Translations under genes and position numbers: made by a program
Shown here: positions 17,748 through 26,020 of the stretch, piece by piece
Numbering within the stretch: the stretch's first letter is position 1
Layout: every line of letters begins with the position of its first letter
DNA from: Ascidiaceihabitans sp029251465
Lineage (GTDB): Bacteria > Pseudomonadota > Alphaproteobacteria > Rhodobacterales > Rhodobacteraceae
Direction: 5' to 3'
Assembly (NCBI RefSeq): GCF_042932805.1
Contig: NZ_CP170633.1
Location: forward strand, 2,232,001-2,296,000
Length of the DNA stretch: 64,000 bases
Notes under the pieces: model-generated
Told to the model about the DNA's origin: nothing
Databases searched by the model: none
Seen by the model: the letters and a program-made list of their open reading frames with translations, nothing else

Positions 17748-18500
17748 ATGAACACTCAAAGCGACTATTCAATCAGCAAACCGGTCAACCGACACCCAGT
17801 TGCCACCAAAGATTCTAAAGACTTTGAAGACTTCATTTATCTGCTAAGCCACGATGTAAGGGGGTCGATCCGCGCGCTTTTGGAAGTCCCCCAGTGGATC
17901 ACCGAAGACCTGATTTCCGATGGCCATAAGATCACAGGCCACCTTGCAGATCACATTACCCTAATGAACACGCACACGCAGCGCCTCGATCGGATGCTGA
18001 TCGATTTGCTGGTTTACTCACGCGTCGGGCGTTCGCAGAATACAAGCGTTGTTAGTTTGCAAGACACGTTGGATACTGTGTTTGAGCAAGTCAAATTGCC
18101 CAAAGGCTTTAACGTCGAAGTCGATTTGCAGTGCTCAACACTCATGTTCGGTGAGCGAGATATTTTAACGCTTTTGACGTCACTGATCTCAAATTCAATC
18201 AAACATCATCACTTAGATCATGGTCGAATTCAGATATCTTCTCGCAGAGAGGATGACATGTGTATCATCCTAGTAAGCGATGACGGACCAGGAATTCCTG
18301 AAAAATTCTCGCAGCGTGTCTTTGAAGCGATGACAACTCTTAGACCCCGGGACGAAGTTGAAGGCAGCGGCATGGGGCTCGCGATTGTGCGCAAAATTGT
18401 TGACCACCACGATGGGCAACTAGAGTGCATGTCTTACCAGAATGCCACGGGCACAATTATGGAAATGCGTTTTCAGCAAGAGATTCCAAAACACATTTGA
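17748..18500 (+). CDS. Soluble sensor-less histidine kinase
   Basis: 250 aa. Starts about 20 residues before a HisKA motif (YLLSHDVRGSIRALL, His 35), continues with a dimerisation helix ending YSRVGRSQ, then an ATPase domain with N-box SLISNSIKHHH, G1 DDGPGIP and G2 GSGMGLAIV. There is no membrane segment and no sensor domain. The kinase core resembles that of the transmembrane kinase in the same cluster (both have R.RDEVE.SG.GLAI), so it may be a diverged partial duplicate. GGAGG precedes the ATG; the gap to the solute-binding protein is 66 bp, consistent with one transcript. Confidence 0.93.
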   Translation: MNTQSDYSISKPVNRHPVATKDSKDFEDFIYLLSHDVRGSIRALLEVPQWITEDLISDGHKITGHLADHITLMNTHTQRLDRMLIDLLVYSRVGRSQNTSVVSLQDTLDTVFEQVKLPKGFNVEVDLQCSTLMFGERDILTLLTSLISNSIKHHHLDHGRIQISSRREDDMCIILVSDDGPGIPEKFSQRVFEAMTTLRPRDEVEGSGMGLAIVRKIVDHHDGQLECMSYQNATGTIMEMRFQQEIPKHI

Positions 18501-18764
18501 GATCGACCTTGGGTGTTGTCCAAAAGCAATGACCCGAGATCTACCTATCGGTTTCAGCAGGCCCCCACAGGCTCCGTTCAAAAGTGCTTATGCACTAAGG
18601 GTTCAATTTTCCTACACGAAGCCCGCGGTTTTTGGCACAGCAAATGGCGCTCACGCCACGCCTAGTTTCCATACTCGATACACCTATCGTGCGTAGAGGG
18701 TCGGTTTAACCCTGCTTCATCAGAGCAGACATTGATGCATCGTCCGGCTATTGCCGACTCAGCA
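18501..18764. other. 264-bp unassigned segment between kinase and hydrolase genes
   Basis: No convincing gene, RNA or terminator. A frame continues on the plus strand from inside the kinase gene to 18696 but has no start of its own. The hydrolase that ends at 18765 appears to lack its C-terminal part, so this segment may hold a recombination or insertion scar. Confidence 0.4.
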
Positions 18765-19580
18765 TTACCTCGCCGTTGCAACAGGTGTTTTGATGCAAAT
18801 CGTCCGCACAATGTTAGTGACCTCGGTGGAGATCAAATAGCCAAACCCATACTTTTCGCGTTGTGCATCCAACACCTGATCCACCAAATCCATGCCGGTT
18901 TTCGCTTGGATAAAACGATCAATCATATTGTATGAAACGGGCGGTTGGATCGCGACAAGCGAGGTGATTTTAGGATCGCTGAACAGCTCAGGTGCGTTTT
19001 GCCACGCAAGAAACGTCGCACTTGCCCCCATGCACTGGCTCAGAAATCCGATCTCATCGTCGCCAAAGGTTGGATGCGCTTTGACATAGCGCAGGGATGC
19101 CGCAACATCCTGCCATTCCGTTTCGCCCGCGCCGACTGGTGCCTCGGACCCGATCAGCGTTTTGCCTGTCCCACCGTCGCTGTCGCCTTGGCCGCGGTGG
19201 TCGTACATCACAATGTTGTATCCTGCCTCGTGCAAGTGCTTGATCATGGGAAGAAATTCAACAGCAACGCCATCTAGCCCTTCGATTGACCCATAGCGGG
19301 TTGTTGTCAGAGGGTGGTTGACGATCAGTGTTTTATCCGAAGGTTCGGCTGCAAGAATTTCCCACGCGCTCAGGCGCACATCATCCGCCGTCATGATTTC
19401 AACATCGGAATAGACCATGCCGTAATCTTGCGGCGTTTTGGGATTGGTCAAGCGCTCAGGCGCGACGCGCATTTTGACAATTTGGCTGACATAGATGCTT
19501 TCTTTCAAACCAAACAGATTGGTGAACCAAACGCCTGCCAGTGTCGCCACGACGCCGACAAGTGACAGGGCAATGGTCAT
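18765..19580 (-). CDS. Alpha/beta hydrolase, apparently C-terminally truncated, Cys in nucleophile position
   Basis: 271 aa from the ATG at 19580 (AAGGA nine bases upstream). An N-terminal hydrophobic segment (about 4-23) anchors or exports it. The fold is visible: oxyanion-side LIVNHP, YDHRGQGDSDGG, and the nucleophile elbow LSQCMGA, where Cys 183 takes the usual Ser place. After the elbow a complete enzyme needs an acidic residue and a late catalytic His with at least one more strand-helix pair; the protein stops soon after VRTICIKTPV and no such His is seen. It may be inactive or a decaying gene. Divergent from the TetR gene, which probably controls it. Confidence 0.72.
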   Translation of the reverse strand: MTIALSLVGVVATLAGVWFTNLFGLKESIYVSQIVKMRVAPERLTNPKTPQDYGMVYSDVEIMTADDVRLSAWEILAAEPSDKTLIVNHPLTTTRYGSIEGLDGVAVEFLPMIKHLHEAGYNIVMYDHRGQGDSDGGTGKTLIGSEAPVGAGETEWQDVAASLRYVKAHPTFGDDEIGFLSQCMGASATFLAWQNAPELFSDPKITSLVAIQPPVSYNMIDRFIQAKTGMDLVDQVLDAQREKYGFGYLISTEVTNIVRTICIKTPVATAR

Positions 19581-19675
19581 GATTGCTTTCCTTATGATAA
19601 GTCCTTTTGAATGAGTGCACAAAGCCAGTGGCCCGGGAGCGGGCCATTTGGTCAGATACAGAAGATTTCGTGCTG

Positions 19676-19696
19676 AATATTTACGGTGTATACATT
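19676..19696. promoter_or_regulatory. Operator-like site 1 for the divergent TetR regulator
   Basis: AATATTTAC and GTATACATT flank a 3-bp centre, an imperfect inverted repeat. Read on one strand it matches the reverse complement of site 2 at 17 of 20 positions. It lies in the 186-bp gap between the hydrolase and TetR start codons. Confidence 0.55.
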
Positions 19697-19727
19697 GAGT
19701 AGCCGGTTAACGAGCGCCGGTCAAGAT

Positions 19728-19748
19728 AATATTTACACCGGAAATATT
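19728..19748. promoter_or_regulatory. Operator-like site 2 for the divergent TetR regulator
   Basis: A perfect 7-bp inverted repeat AATATTT / AAATATT separated by ACACCGG, ending 18 bp before the TetR ATG. The size and symmetry are typical of TetR-family operators, and binding here would block TetR translation-proximal transcription (autoregulation). Related site 1 lies 52 bp away. Confidence 0.6.
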
Positions 19749-19766
19749 TTGCCCGATAAGGATAAT

Positions 19767-20348
19767 ATGTTGGTTGAAAAATCGTATCACCACGGCAACC
19801 TCAAGCAGGCCTTGGTCAAGGCAAGTTTGGATATTCTGCACAAATACGGCTCGACGGGGCTGTCATTGCGCAAGTGCGCGGACGCCGTGGGTGTAAGCCA
19901 TACCGCCCCAAAAAACCACTTTGGGAACATGGCTGGCCTTTTGACGGCGTTGGCAAGTGCGGGATACGCAATGCTGGCAGATACCATGCGCGACGGCTGG
20001 GCTGAGGATACCCCCCGCCCCGAACGTCGCGATTTGGCGTTGCAGGGGTACGTCAGCTTTGCGGTTGATCATCCCGATTTGTTCGAACTGATGTTCGCGC
20101 GGGGGCGCACCAAAAGCGATGATCTGGAACTGATGGGGAATGTCGTGGCTTGTTTTGCCGTGCTTGCCGACATCGCCCAAGATCTGCCGCTTGGCCACGC
20201 GAGTGATGAGCTAACAGCAACGCGCGCTCAAATGTTCATTTGGAGCGCTGTGCACGGCTACGCACAACTTTGCATCGCGGGGCGTTTCAAGAAAGACGAA
20301 ATGAAACGTCTTACGATCCTCGACATTTTACCACAGATGAAACCCTGA
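19767..20348 (+). CDS. TetR/AcrR-family transcriptional regulator
   Basis: 193 aa from the ATG at 19767, which has AAGGA six bases upstream. N-terminal helix-turn-helix: HHGNLKQALVKASLDILHKYG then LSLRKCADAVGVSHTAPKNHFGN. The C-terminal ligand domain is of the WHG type (FAVDHPDLFELMFARG, MFIWSAVHGYAQL). Divergent from the alpha/beta hydrolase, with two related inverted repeats between them, so it is probably an autoregulated local repressor. Ligand unknown. Confidence 0.92.
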   Translation: MLVEKSYHHGNLKQALVKASLDILHKYGSTGLSLRKCADAVGVSHTAPKNHFGNMAGLLTALASAGYAMLADTMRDGWAEDTPRPERRDLALQGYVSFAVDHPDLFELMFARGRTKSDDLELMGNVVACFAVLADIAQDLPLGHASDELTATRAQMFIWSAVHGYAQLCIAGRFKKDEMKRLTILDILPQMKP

Positions 20349-20475
20349 GGGCAAAATCAACCGTTCGCCACAAGTGTCGTACCTGTCACTCTGGGCTCAT
20401 ACTAGGTATTTGACGAAAGCAGTTGGCAAAATTTAGCGCTTTTTAATGACAGTTAGCGACATTGCAAGCACTGGA

Positions 20476-21231
20476 TCAGTCAGGGACACTAATCTGGACA
20501 AGCCGGTGCTGGGAAACGAAGCCTGCGTTCTCCAATGCGGCCTTCGATGCAAAATTGCTTTCAGCGCATCCACAAATCGGCCTCTTGCCCTCACTTTCCA
20601 AAACGTTCGCAAGCTCGGAGACAATCAAACTGGCGAACCACTTTTTGCGCTGACTGCGTCGTGTCACCATTCCAATGTCAACAACGTCACCTGATCCATC
20701 AATCGGAATCATCACCCCGCTTCCCACCAGTTGCCCGTCATTGAATGCGATCCAAAGGCCATTGGACCGATAGATCTGCTCGACTTCATCCTTGCTGTCA
20801 TAGAAATCGCGCCCAGTTATCCAGGCATCTGACAGATCGACCGCCCTCGCCCTAGCGAACTGGAAAGTATCAATTTTACTTAGAATGACCGGGGTGCGTT
20901 TGCGAAACAAGAACCCGGTTTCAACCATAGCCCACCCTAGTGTTTTGGCGGCGTCAATCAGTTCCCGATCAAATGACTTGCAAAGAACCTTCCTGAAAGG
21001 TCGCTGTTGGATAAGATTGCTCAGGAGCAGGTGCGCTTTGGCGCGGTCTTTTGCGTAGAACTCTACCAGACGGTCTGCATGAAAGATGGCATATCCCTCG
21101 CCGGGAGATTCCCAGACTTCACCTGATCTGACCAACTCCTCAAGGAACCACTCTTGCGGCTCTTGCAAGGATGCCAAGTATTGGTTCCGCAGTGAAAGGG
21201 GCAAGTCCGCAACTCGCAAAAAAGCATTCAT
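20476..21231 (-). CDS. GNAT-family N-acetyltransferase
   Basis: 251 aa from the ATG at 21231; a TTG two codons upstream is possible. The C-terminal half has the GNAT core: DGQLVGSGVMIPI, the beta-4 strand VVDIGMVT, then the CoA-binding stretch RRSQRKKWFASLIVSELA and ENAGFVSQHRLV. The N-terminal 120 residues are a separate, unassigned domain. Substrate unknown. Composition is more AT-rich than the core genes nearby, which hints at accessory status. Confidence 0.85.
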   Translation of the reverse strand: MNAFLRVADLPLSLRNQYLASLQEPQEWFLEELVRSGEVWESPGEGYAIFHADRLVEFYAKDRAKAHLLLSNLIQQRPFRKVLCKSFDRELIDAAKTLGWAMVETGFLFRKRTPVILSKIDTFQFARARAVDLSDAWITGRDFYDSKDEVEQIYRSNGLWIAFNDGQLVGSGVMIPIDGSGDVVDIGMVTRRSQRKKWFASLIVSELANVLESEGKRPICGCAESNFASKAALENAGFVSQHRLVQISVPD

Positions 21232-21582
21232 GTGCAATCGTAGCGTTTATTCGCGGGCACCTGCAATGGGGACGAATAAGACAGGTGGCGCGCCGCTTTG
21301 GATGCCGTTTGTGCAAATTATCAAGCACTGCCAACGTTGACAGACGTCGCCCCTGAATAAGCGGCACGACAGCACAATCCAGCAAATTTACGCGACCGCC
21401 AAGGTCTGCGCTGTATTTCGCGAAAGTCGATCTACAGCATCCCGATCGGCAATGCAGAACACTTTGACCCGATCAAGGACCGGTCAATGCCGTTCGTTCA
21501 CACTCACGCTGCGACCACTTAAATCGAGGAGTTGGGGAACGTTGATCGATAAACGAATATTATCGCTTAAAGTCAAAAAATG
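21232..21582. other. 351-bp region between the GNAT gene and tRNA-Leu
   Basis: It should hold the GNAT promoter. No coding frame with a start, ribosome-binding site and family resemblance is visible on either strand; short frames here are Arg/Cys-rich or run into the tRNA. No integrase or tRNA-derived repeat was found. Confidence 0.5.
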
Positions 21583-21668
21583 TGGTGCGGCTGAGAAGAC
21601 TCGAACTTCCACGGGTGTTACCCCACAGCGACCTCAACGCTGCGCGTCTACCATTCCGCCACAGCCGC
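21583..21668 (-). tRNA. tRNA-Leu (anticodon GAG)
   Basis: On the minus strand the acceptor arm GCGGCTG pairs with CAGCCGC, followed by discriminator A and an encoded CCA. GGCGGAATGGTAGACGCGC is the leucine D-arm signature; the anticodon loop TTGAGGT gives GAG; a long variable arm and GTTCGAGTC T loop follow. Length 86 nt. Confidence 0.97.
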
Positions 21669-21840
21669 ACACTATGATGGTGGCACGGCTTTAGCCCTTG
21701 ATGCAAACAAAGTGAAGCCGAAAATTGATCTAAATGCGGCGACACAGAAAATAGATCGGCATCGCAGTTTCGTGTTCAAGGCTTGCAATCCCGCCTGCGA
21801 GGTCTGATTTTAGACGGTGACAGTCAAAAAGGTGAGCCTG

Positions 21841-22545
21841 ATGGAACATTCTGAACAAACCGGTGCCATTTTAAATGAGGCGACACAGGACAATCCCGTG
21901 ATCGATGTCGACATCGTGTCAGACGTCATGTGCCCGTGGTGCATCGTCGGGTATCGTCAGCTTGAACAGGCTTTGGGTCAAACCGGCATGGGCGCGCGCA
22001 TCCGCTGGCATCCATTTGAACTGAACCCGACGATGCCGCCCGAAGGTCAAAACCTCAGCGAGCATATTCAGGAAAAATACGGCAGCACGCCCGAGCAATC
22101 CGCGCAAAACCGCGCGCAGATGCAATCGCTGGGCACGCAACTGGGCATCGATTTCCAGTTCAGCGCCGACAGCCGTATCGTGAACACCTTTGCCGCGCAC
22201 CAATTGCTGGATTTCGCGCTGAGCGTTGGCCAGCAGCATCCGCTAAAGTTAGCGCTGTTCGAGGCGCATTTCACCCACGGGCGTGATGTGTCCAAACCGG
22301 ACGTGCTGATCGAAATCGCTGCCGAAATCGGCCTGAACGCTGACGATGCGCAAAAGGTGCTGAGCGATGGTGCCTTGGCCGAAAACGTCCGCGAGAAACA
22401 GAAATTCTGGACAGAGCGCGGCATTTCCGGTGTCCCCTCGATGATCTTTGCTGGCAAATATCTGGTGACCGGGGCCCAAGGCGCTGAAAACTACGCGCAA
22501 CTGTTGACGCGCACCGCGCAAGAACTGCAAGGCGAACCTGTCTAG
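21841..22545 (+). CDS. DsbA-family (FrnE-like) thiol oxidoreductase
   Basis: 234 aa from the ATG at 21841, five bases after AGGTGA; a GTG at 21817 is an alternative. Thioredoxin fold with an inserted helical domain: active site CPWC at 31-34 and cis-Pro segment SGVPSMIF near 205. No signal peptide is evident, so it is likely the cytoplasmic 2-hydroxychromene isomerase/FrnE-like type rather than periplasmic DsbA. Its TAG overlaps the GTG of lipB by one base. Confidence 0.92.
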   Translation: MEHSEQTGAILNEATQDNPVIDVDIVSDVMCPWCIVGYRQLEQALGQTGMGARIRWHPFELNPTMPPEGQNLSEHIQEKYGSTPEQSAQNRAQMQSLGTQLGIDFQFSADSRIVNTFAAHQLLDFALSVGQQHPLKLALFEAHFTHGRDVSKPDVLIEIAAEIGLNADDAQKVLSDGALAENVREKQKFWTERGISGVPSMIFAGKYLVTGAQGAENYAQLLTRTAQELQGEPV

Positions 22546-23201
22546 TGGTCGAATGGATCACCACGGACGGGTTAACAGACTACCGCGCCGCCGAAACATG
22601 GATGGAAAAACGCGCCGCCGCCATTGCCGCAGGTGACGCGTCTGAATGCATTTGGCTGGTGGAACATCCACCTCTGTACACTGGCGGAACGTCGGCCAAA
22701 GCGGCGGATCTGACTGATCCCGACCGCTTTCCCGTCCACACAACAAAACGCGGCGGGCAATACACCTATCATGGCCCCGGCCAGCGCGTCGCCTACACGT
22801 TGCTCGACGTGGGCAAACGCGGCCACGATGTGCGCCTGTTCGTGCAACAACTGGAAGAATGGGTGATCAGCGCCTTAGCCGAATTCAACATCGACGGCGC
22901 CATTCGCGACGGCCGCGTTGGTGTTTGGGTAGAACGCCCCGACAAACCCAAAATGGCGGATGGTGCAGTGGCCGAAGACAAAATCGCCGCCATCGGCATC
23001 CGTTTGCGCAAATGGATCAGCTTTCACGGCATTTCGATCAACGTCGAACCGGACCTAAGCCACTTTGACGGCATCGTGCCCTGCGGCATCACCGATCACG
23101 GCGTCACGTCTTTGGTCGATTTGGGCCTGCCGGTCTGCATGGATGATGTCGACGTCGCCCTGCGCCGCAGCTTTGATCAGGTGTTCGGCCCCCTGCCCTA
23201 A
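22545..23201 (+). CDS. lipB: Octanoyl-[acyl-carrier-protein]:protein N-octanoyltransferase
   Basis: 218 aa with GTG start at 22545. Moves octanoate from acyl carrier protein to lipoyl domains, the first step of lipoate assembly. Family motifs: EHPPLYTGGTSA, the RGGQYTYHGPGQ active-site loop, the Lys-containing KIAAIGIRLRKWISFHG segment and the catalytic Cys in IVPCGITDHGVTSL. Ends convergently on the oxygenase gene with a 4-bp overlap. Confidence 0.96.
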   Translation: MVEWITTDGLTDYRAAETWMEKRAAAIAAGDASECIWLVEHPPLYTGGTSAKAADLTDPDRFPVHTTKRGGQYTYHGPGQRVAYTLLDVGKRGHDVRLFVQQLEEWVISALAEFNIDGAIRDGRVGVWVERPDKPKMADGAVAEDKIAAIGIRLRKWISFHGISINVEPDLSHFDGIVPCGITDHGVTSLVDLGLPVCMDDVDVALRRSFDQVFGPLP

Positions 23202-23989
23202 CGCGCGATGCGCCCGTAAAACCCCAGTTGCTCTGTGTTGGAAAATTCCACATCTGGCCGTTCAAAATAGGTTAGCACCGCAATCACGCGCGGCGTTGCC
23301 CCTTTGATCGCCGTCACACGGTGGGGCGTGTTGACTCCGCGAAACACATTCAGCGTGCCAGGAACAACCGACATCTGCTGCAAATCCGGATCTTCACCGT
23401 TCAGCAACGCCACAACGCCGTCGAAATTCGGATCATCCGCGGTTCGCAAATCGGTGCGGTATTCAAAAACGCCGCCCGCGTCGGGGGCTTGCAGCAACAA
23501 TGTCACCGTGAATTCGGACCGGTCAAAGTGCCAGTTTAACGCCTGCCCTTCTTTGTAGCGCATGACGTTGTAGGCGGCCAAACGGTCCTTCATCGGGAAA
23601 AGTGCGGGTTTTTCCATCACATCTGCCAGAAACGTTCGGAACGCGGGCCAGTGGTAAATGTCGGCCACAGGGCTGCCATCCAGCTGATCTGCACAGATCG
23701 TATTGTTAGAGGTTTCAAAGGTTTGCAAGGCAGGGTGATCGTCCGCCAGCCCTTCGATCTGCGGTTTGAAATAGATGTTGTGCTGGCGCGCGTGCAAAAA
23801 GCTGTCGGTGTCGATAACCGGCGTGAGCCGCGCGACTTCGGCCTGTGCCACGTCAGGGCGCAAGAACCCATCCAGATTGAACATGCCGCCGTCCGCCAAA
23901 TCCGCTTGGCACCGCGCGACCAAAGCCGCGTAGGCGTCGCTGTGGGGGGTATCCAGCGGAAATTGATCCAGATTTACGATGTCACGCAT
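23198..23989 (-). CDS. 2-oxoglutarate/Fe(II)-dependent oxygenase-like protein
   Basis: 263 aa from the ATG at 23989; an ATG at 24031 would add 14 residues. The jelly-roll core carries the HxD iron motif in LNWHFDRSEF (His 154, Asp 156) and the distal His in NTPHRVT (about 223), with a later Arg for 2-oxoglutarate. Asp, not Gly/Ala, in the HxD position argues for hydroxylation rather than halogenation. It resembles the ArpA/HalD-type proteins. Substrate unknown and no biosynthetic neighbours help. Confidence 0.8.
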   Translation of the reverse strand: MRDIVNLDQFPLDTPHSDAYAALVARCQADLADGGMFNLDGFLRPDVAQAEVARLTPVIDTDSFLHARQHNIYFKPQIEGLADDHPALQTFETSNNTICADQLDGSPVADIYHWPAFRTFLADVMEKPALFPMKDRLAAYNVMRYKEGQALNWHFDRSEFTVTLLLQAPDAGGVFEYRTDLRTADDPNFDGVVALLNGEDPDLQQMSVVPGTLNVFRGVNTPHRVTAIKGATPRVIAVLTYFERPDVEFSNTEQLGFYGRIAR

Positions 23990-24270
23990 TCTACCACTGC
24001 CTCTTGTTTCAGGGGTACTGTTCACCTGCATGCAACTTTGCGCAAGGATATCGTTGTAATTAACCTGCTGTTACGATCTTGGCGTGCAAACATGCGCAAA
24101 GCGGCGACGCCCTTGGGGTATTGTGCGCATCCATTCAAGCTGCCGCGACAATTAATCCCTGTCTGCGACCATTACGGTCATTGCGCGGGGCAGTCTTGGG
24201 TATTAGAACCACACGGAATCCCCGCGTTTTCTATGATAGAGCGCGGAAATCTTTCTAACAGGAGGCACGC

Positions 24271-25941
24271 ATGGCAGACGCAGCCATTCACGGGCACGAC
24301 CATCACGACGAGCGTGGGTTCTTTACACGCTGGTTTATGTCCACGAACCACAAAGATATCGGCATCCTTTACCTGATCGTTTCAGCCCTCGTTGGCTTTG
24401 TTTCGGTCGCGTTCACGGTGTATATGCGGCTTGAGCTGATGGACCCAGGCGTCCAGTACATGTGCGGCGAAGGCGCGCGTTTGTTCGCATCAGACGAAGT
24501 TTGTACGCCAAACGGCCACCTCTGGAACGTTCTGATCACCGCGCACGGCATCCTGATGATGTTCTTCGTGGTTATTCCCGCGCTTTTCGGCGGCTTTGGT
24601 AACTACTTTATGCCACTGCAAATCGGCGCGCCTGACATGGCGTTCCCGCGGATGAACAACTTGTCCTTCTGGATGTATGTTGCTGGTACGACACTGGCGA
24701 TCTGCTCTGTTCTGTCTCCGGGCGGCAACGGTCAGCTTGGCTCTGGCGTAGGTTGGGTCCTGTACCCGCCTCTGTCCGTCAAAGAAGGCGGCTTCTCGAT
24801 GGACCTCGCGATCTTCGCGGTTCACGTCTCTGGGGCCTCGTCAATCTTGGGCGCGATCAACATGATCACGACATTCCTGAACATGCGTGCCCCTGGTATG
24901 ACGTTGTTCAAAGTGCCGTTGTTTTCATGGTCGATCTTTGTGACCAGCTGGTTGATCTTGTTGTCTTTGCCGGTTCTGGCGGGCGCGATCACCATGTTGC
25001 TGATGGATCGTAACTTTGGCTTTGCCTTCTTTGATCCTGCAGGCGGCGGCGATCCGGTGCTGTACCAACACATCTTGTGGTTCTTTGGCCACCCAGAGGT
25101 GTACATCATCATTCTGCCGGGCTTTGGCATCATTTCTCACGTGATTTCCACATTCGCACGCAAGCCGATTTTCGGTTACCTGCCAATGGTTTGGGCGATC
25201 ATCGCGATTGGTGTTCTGGGCTTTGTTGTGTGGGCGCACCACATGTACACGGTCGGGATGTCACTGAACCAACAAGCCTACTTTATGCTGGCGACAATGG
25301 TCATTGCGGTGCCCACAGGGGTCAAGGTCTTTAGCTGGATCGCGACCATGTGGGGCGGCTCGATCGAATTCAAAACGCCTATGCTTTGGGCCTTTGGGTT
25401 CCTGTTCTTGTTCACCGTTGGTGGCGTTACAGGTATCGTTCTGTCACAGGCTGCGGTGGACCGTTACTACCACGACACCTACTACGTTGTGGCGCACTTC
25501 CACTACGTAATGAGCTTGGGTGCAGTATTCGCGATCTTTGCAGGTATCTATTTCTACCTGCCCAAGATGTCGGGCCGTATGTATCCTGAATGGGCTGGCA
25601 AACTGCACTTCTGGGCGATGTTCATCGGGGCGAACCTGACGTTCTTCCCACAGCACTTCTTGGGTCGCCAAGGCATGCCACGTCGCTACATCGACTACCC
25701 TGAACAGTTCGCATACTGGAACGAATGGTCGTCTTATGGCGCGTTCCTCAGCTTTGCTTCATTCTTGTTCTTCTTTGGTATCATCGCTTACACGCTGCTG
25801 CGCGGCGCACGGGTGACCGAGAACAACCCATGGAACGAATACGCTGACACGCTGGAGTGGACACTGCCAAGCCCACCCCCAGAGCATACCTTCGAAATCC
25901 TGCCAAAGCAGGAAGACTGGGACAAACAGCCGGGACATTAA
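24271..25941 (+). CDS. ctaD: Cytochrome c oxidase subunit I (aa3 type)
   Basis: 556 aa, ATG preceded by a strong AGGAGG. The catalytic haem-copper subunit: about twelve membrane helices, the STNHKDIGILYL start, haem a ligand His in TAHGILMMFFVV, the CuB/Tyr block HPEVYIIILPGFGIISH, the adjacent HH in VVWAHHMYTVG, and the haem ligands in YYVVAHFHYVMSLG. The other cta genes are not adjacent, as is usual for ctaD in Rhodobacter/Paracoccus relatives. A strong terminator follows, so it is probably monocistronic. Confidence 0.98.
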   Translation: MADAAIHGHDHHDERGFFTRWFMSTNHKDIGILYLIVSALVGFVSVAFTVYMRLELMDPGVQYMCGEGARLFASDEVCTPNGHLWNVLITAHGILMMFFVVIPALFGGFGNYFMPLQIGAPDMAFPRMNNLSFWMYVAGTTLAICSVLSPGGNGQLGSGVGWVLYPPLSVKEGGFSMDLAIFAVHVSGASSILGAINMITTFLNMRAPGMTLFKVPLFSWSIFVTSWLILLSLPVLAGAITMLLMDRNFGFAFFDPAGGGDPVLYQHILWFFGHPEVYIIILPGFGIISHVISTFARKPIFGYLPMVWAIIAIGVLGFVVWAHHMYTVGMSLNQQAYFMLATMVIAVPTGVKVFSWIATMWGGSIEFKTPMLWAFGFLFLFTVGGVTGIVLSQAAVDRYYHDTYYVVAHFHYVMSLGAVFAIFAGIYFYLPKMSGRMYPEWAGKLHFWAMFIGANLTFFPQHFLGRQGMPRRYIDYPEQFAYWNEWSSYGAFLSFASFLFFFGIIAYTLLRGARVTENNPWNEYADTLEWTLPSPPPEHTFEILPKQEDWDKQPGH

Positions 25942-25964
25942 CCCCACGCTGAGACAAAACAAAA

Positions 25965-25992
25965 GGCTCCAACGGCGGTTGGGGCCTTTTTT
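25965..25992 (+). terminator. Intrinsic terminator of ctaD
   Basis: Nine-base arms GGCTCCAAC / GTTGGGGCC (one T-G wobble) with a GGCG loop, then six T. It starts 24 bp after the ctaD stop. Confidence 0.92.
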
Positions 25993-26020
25993 CGTAAATT
26001 CAAATTCAGGACGATCAACT

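Noticed and set aside
21232..21582. Integration site at the 3' end of tRNA-Leu
   Set aside because: No integrase and no copy of the tRNA 3' end could be found within the window.
21452..21694. Open frame on the plus strand across the tRNA-Leu, with a tail read from the tRNA
   Set aside because: The AEKTRTSTGVTPQRPQRCAST tail comes from the tRNA-Leu; no start or ribosome-binding site supports a gene.
24032..24270. FNR-type box or clear promoter for ctaD
   Set aside because: TATGAT at 24232 is a possible -10 but no -35 or TTGAT-N4-ATCAA site fits.
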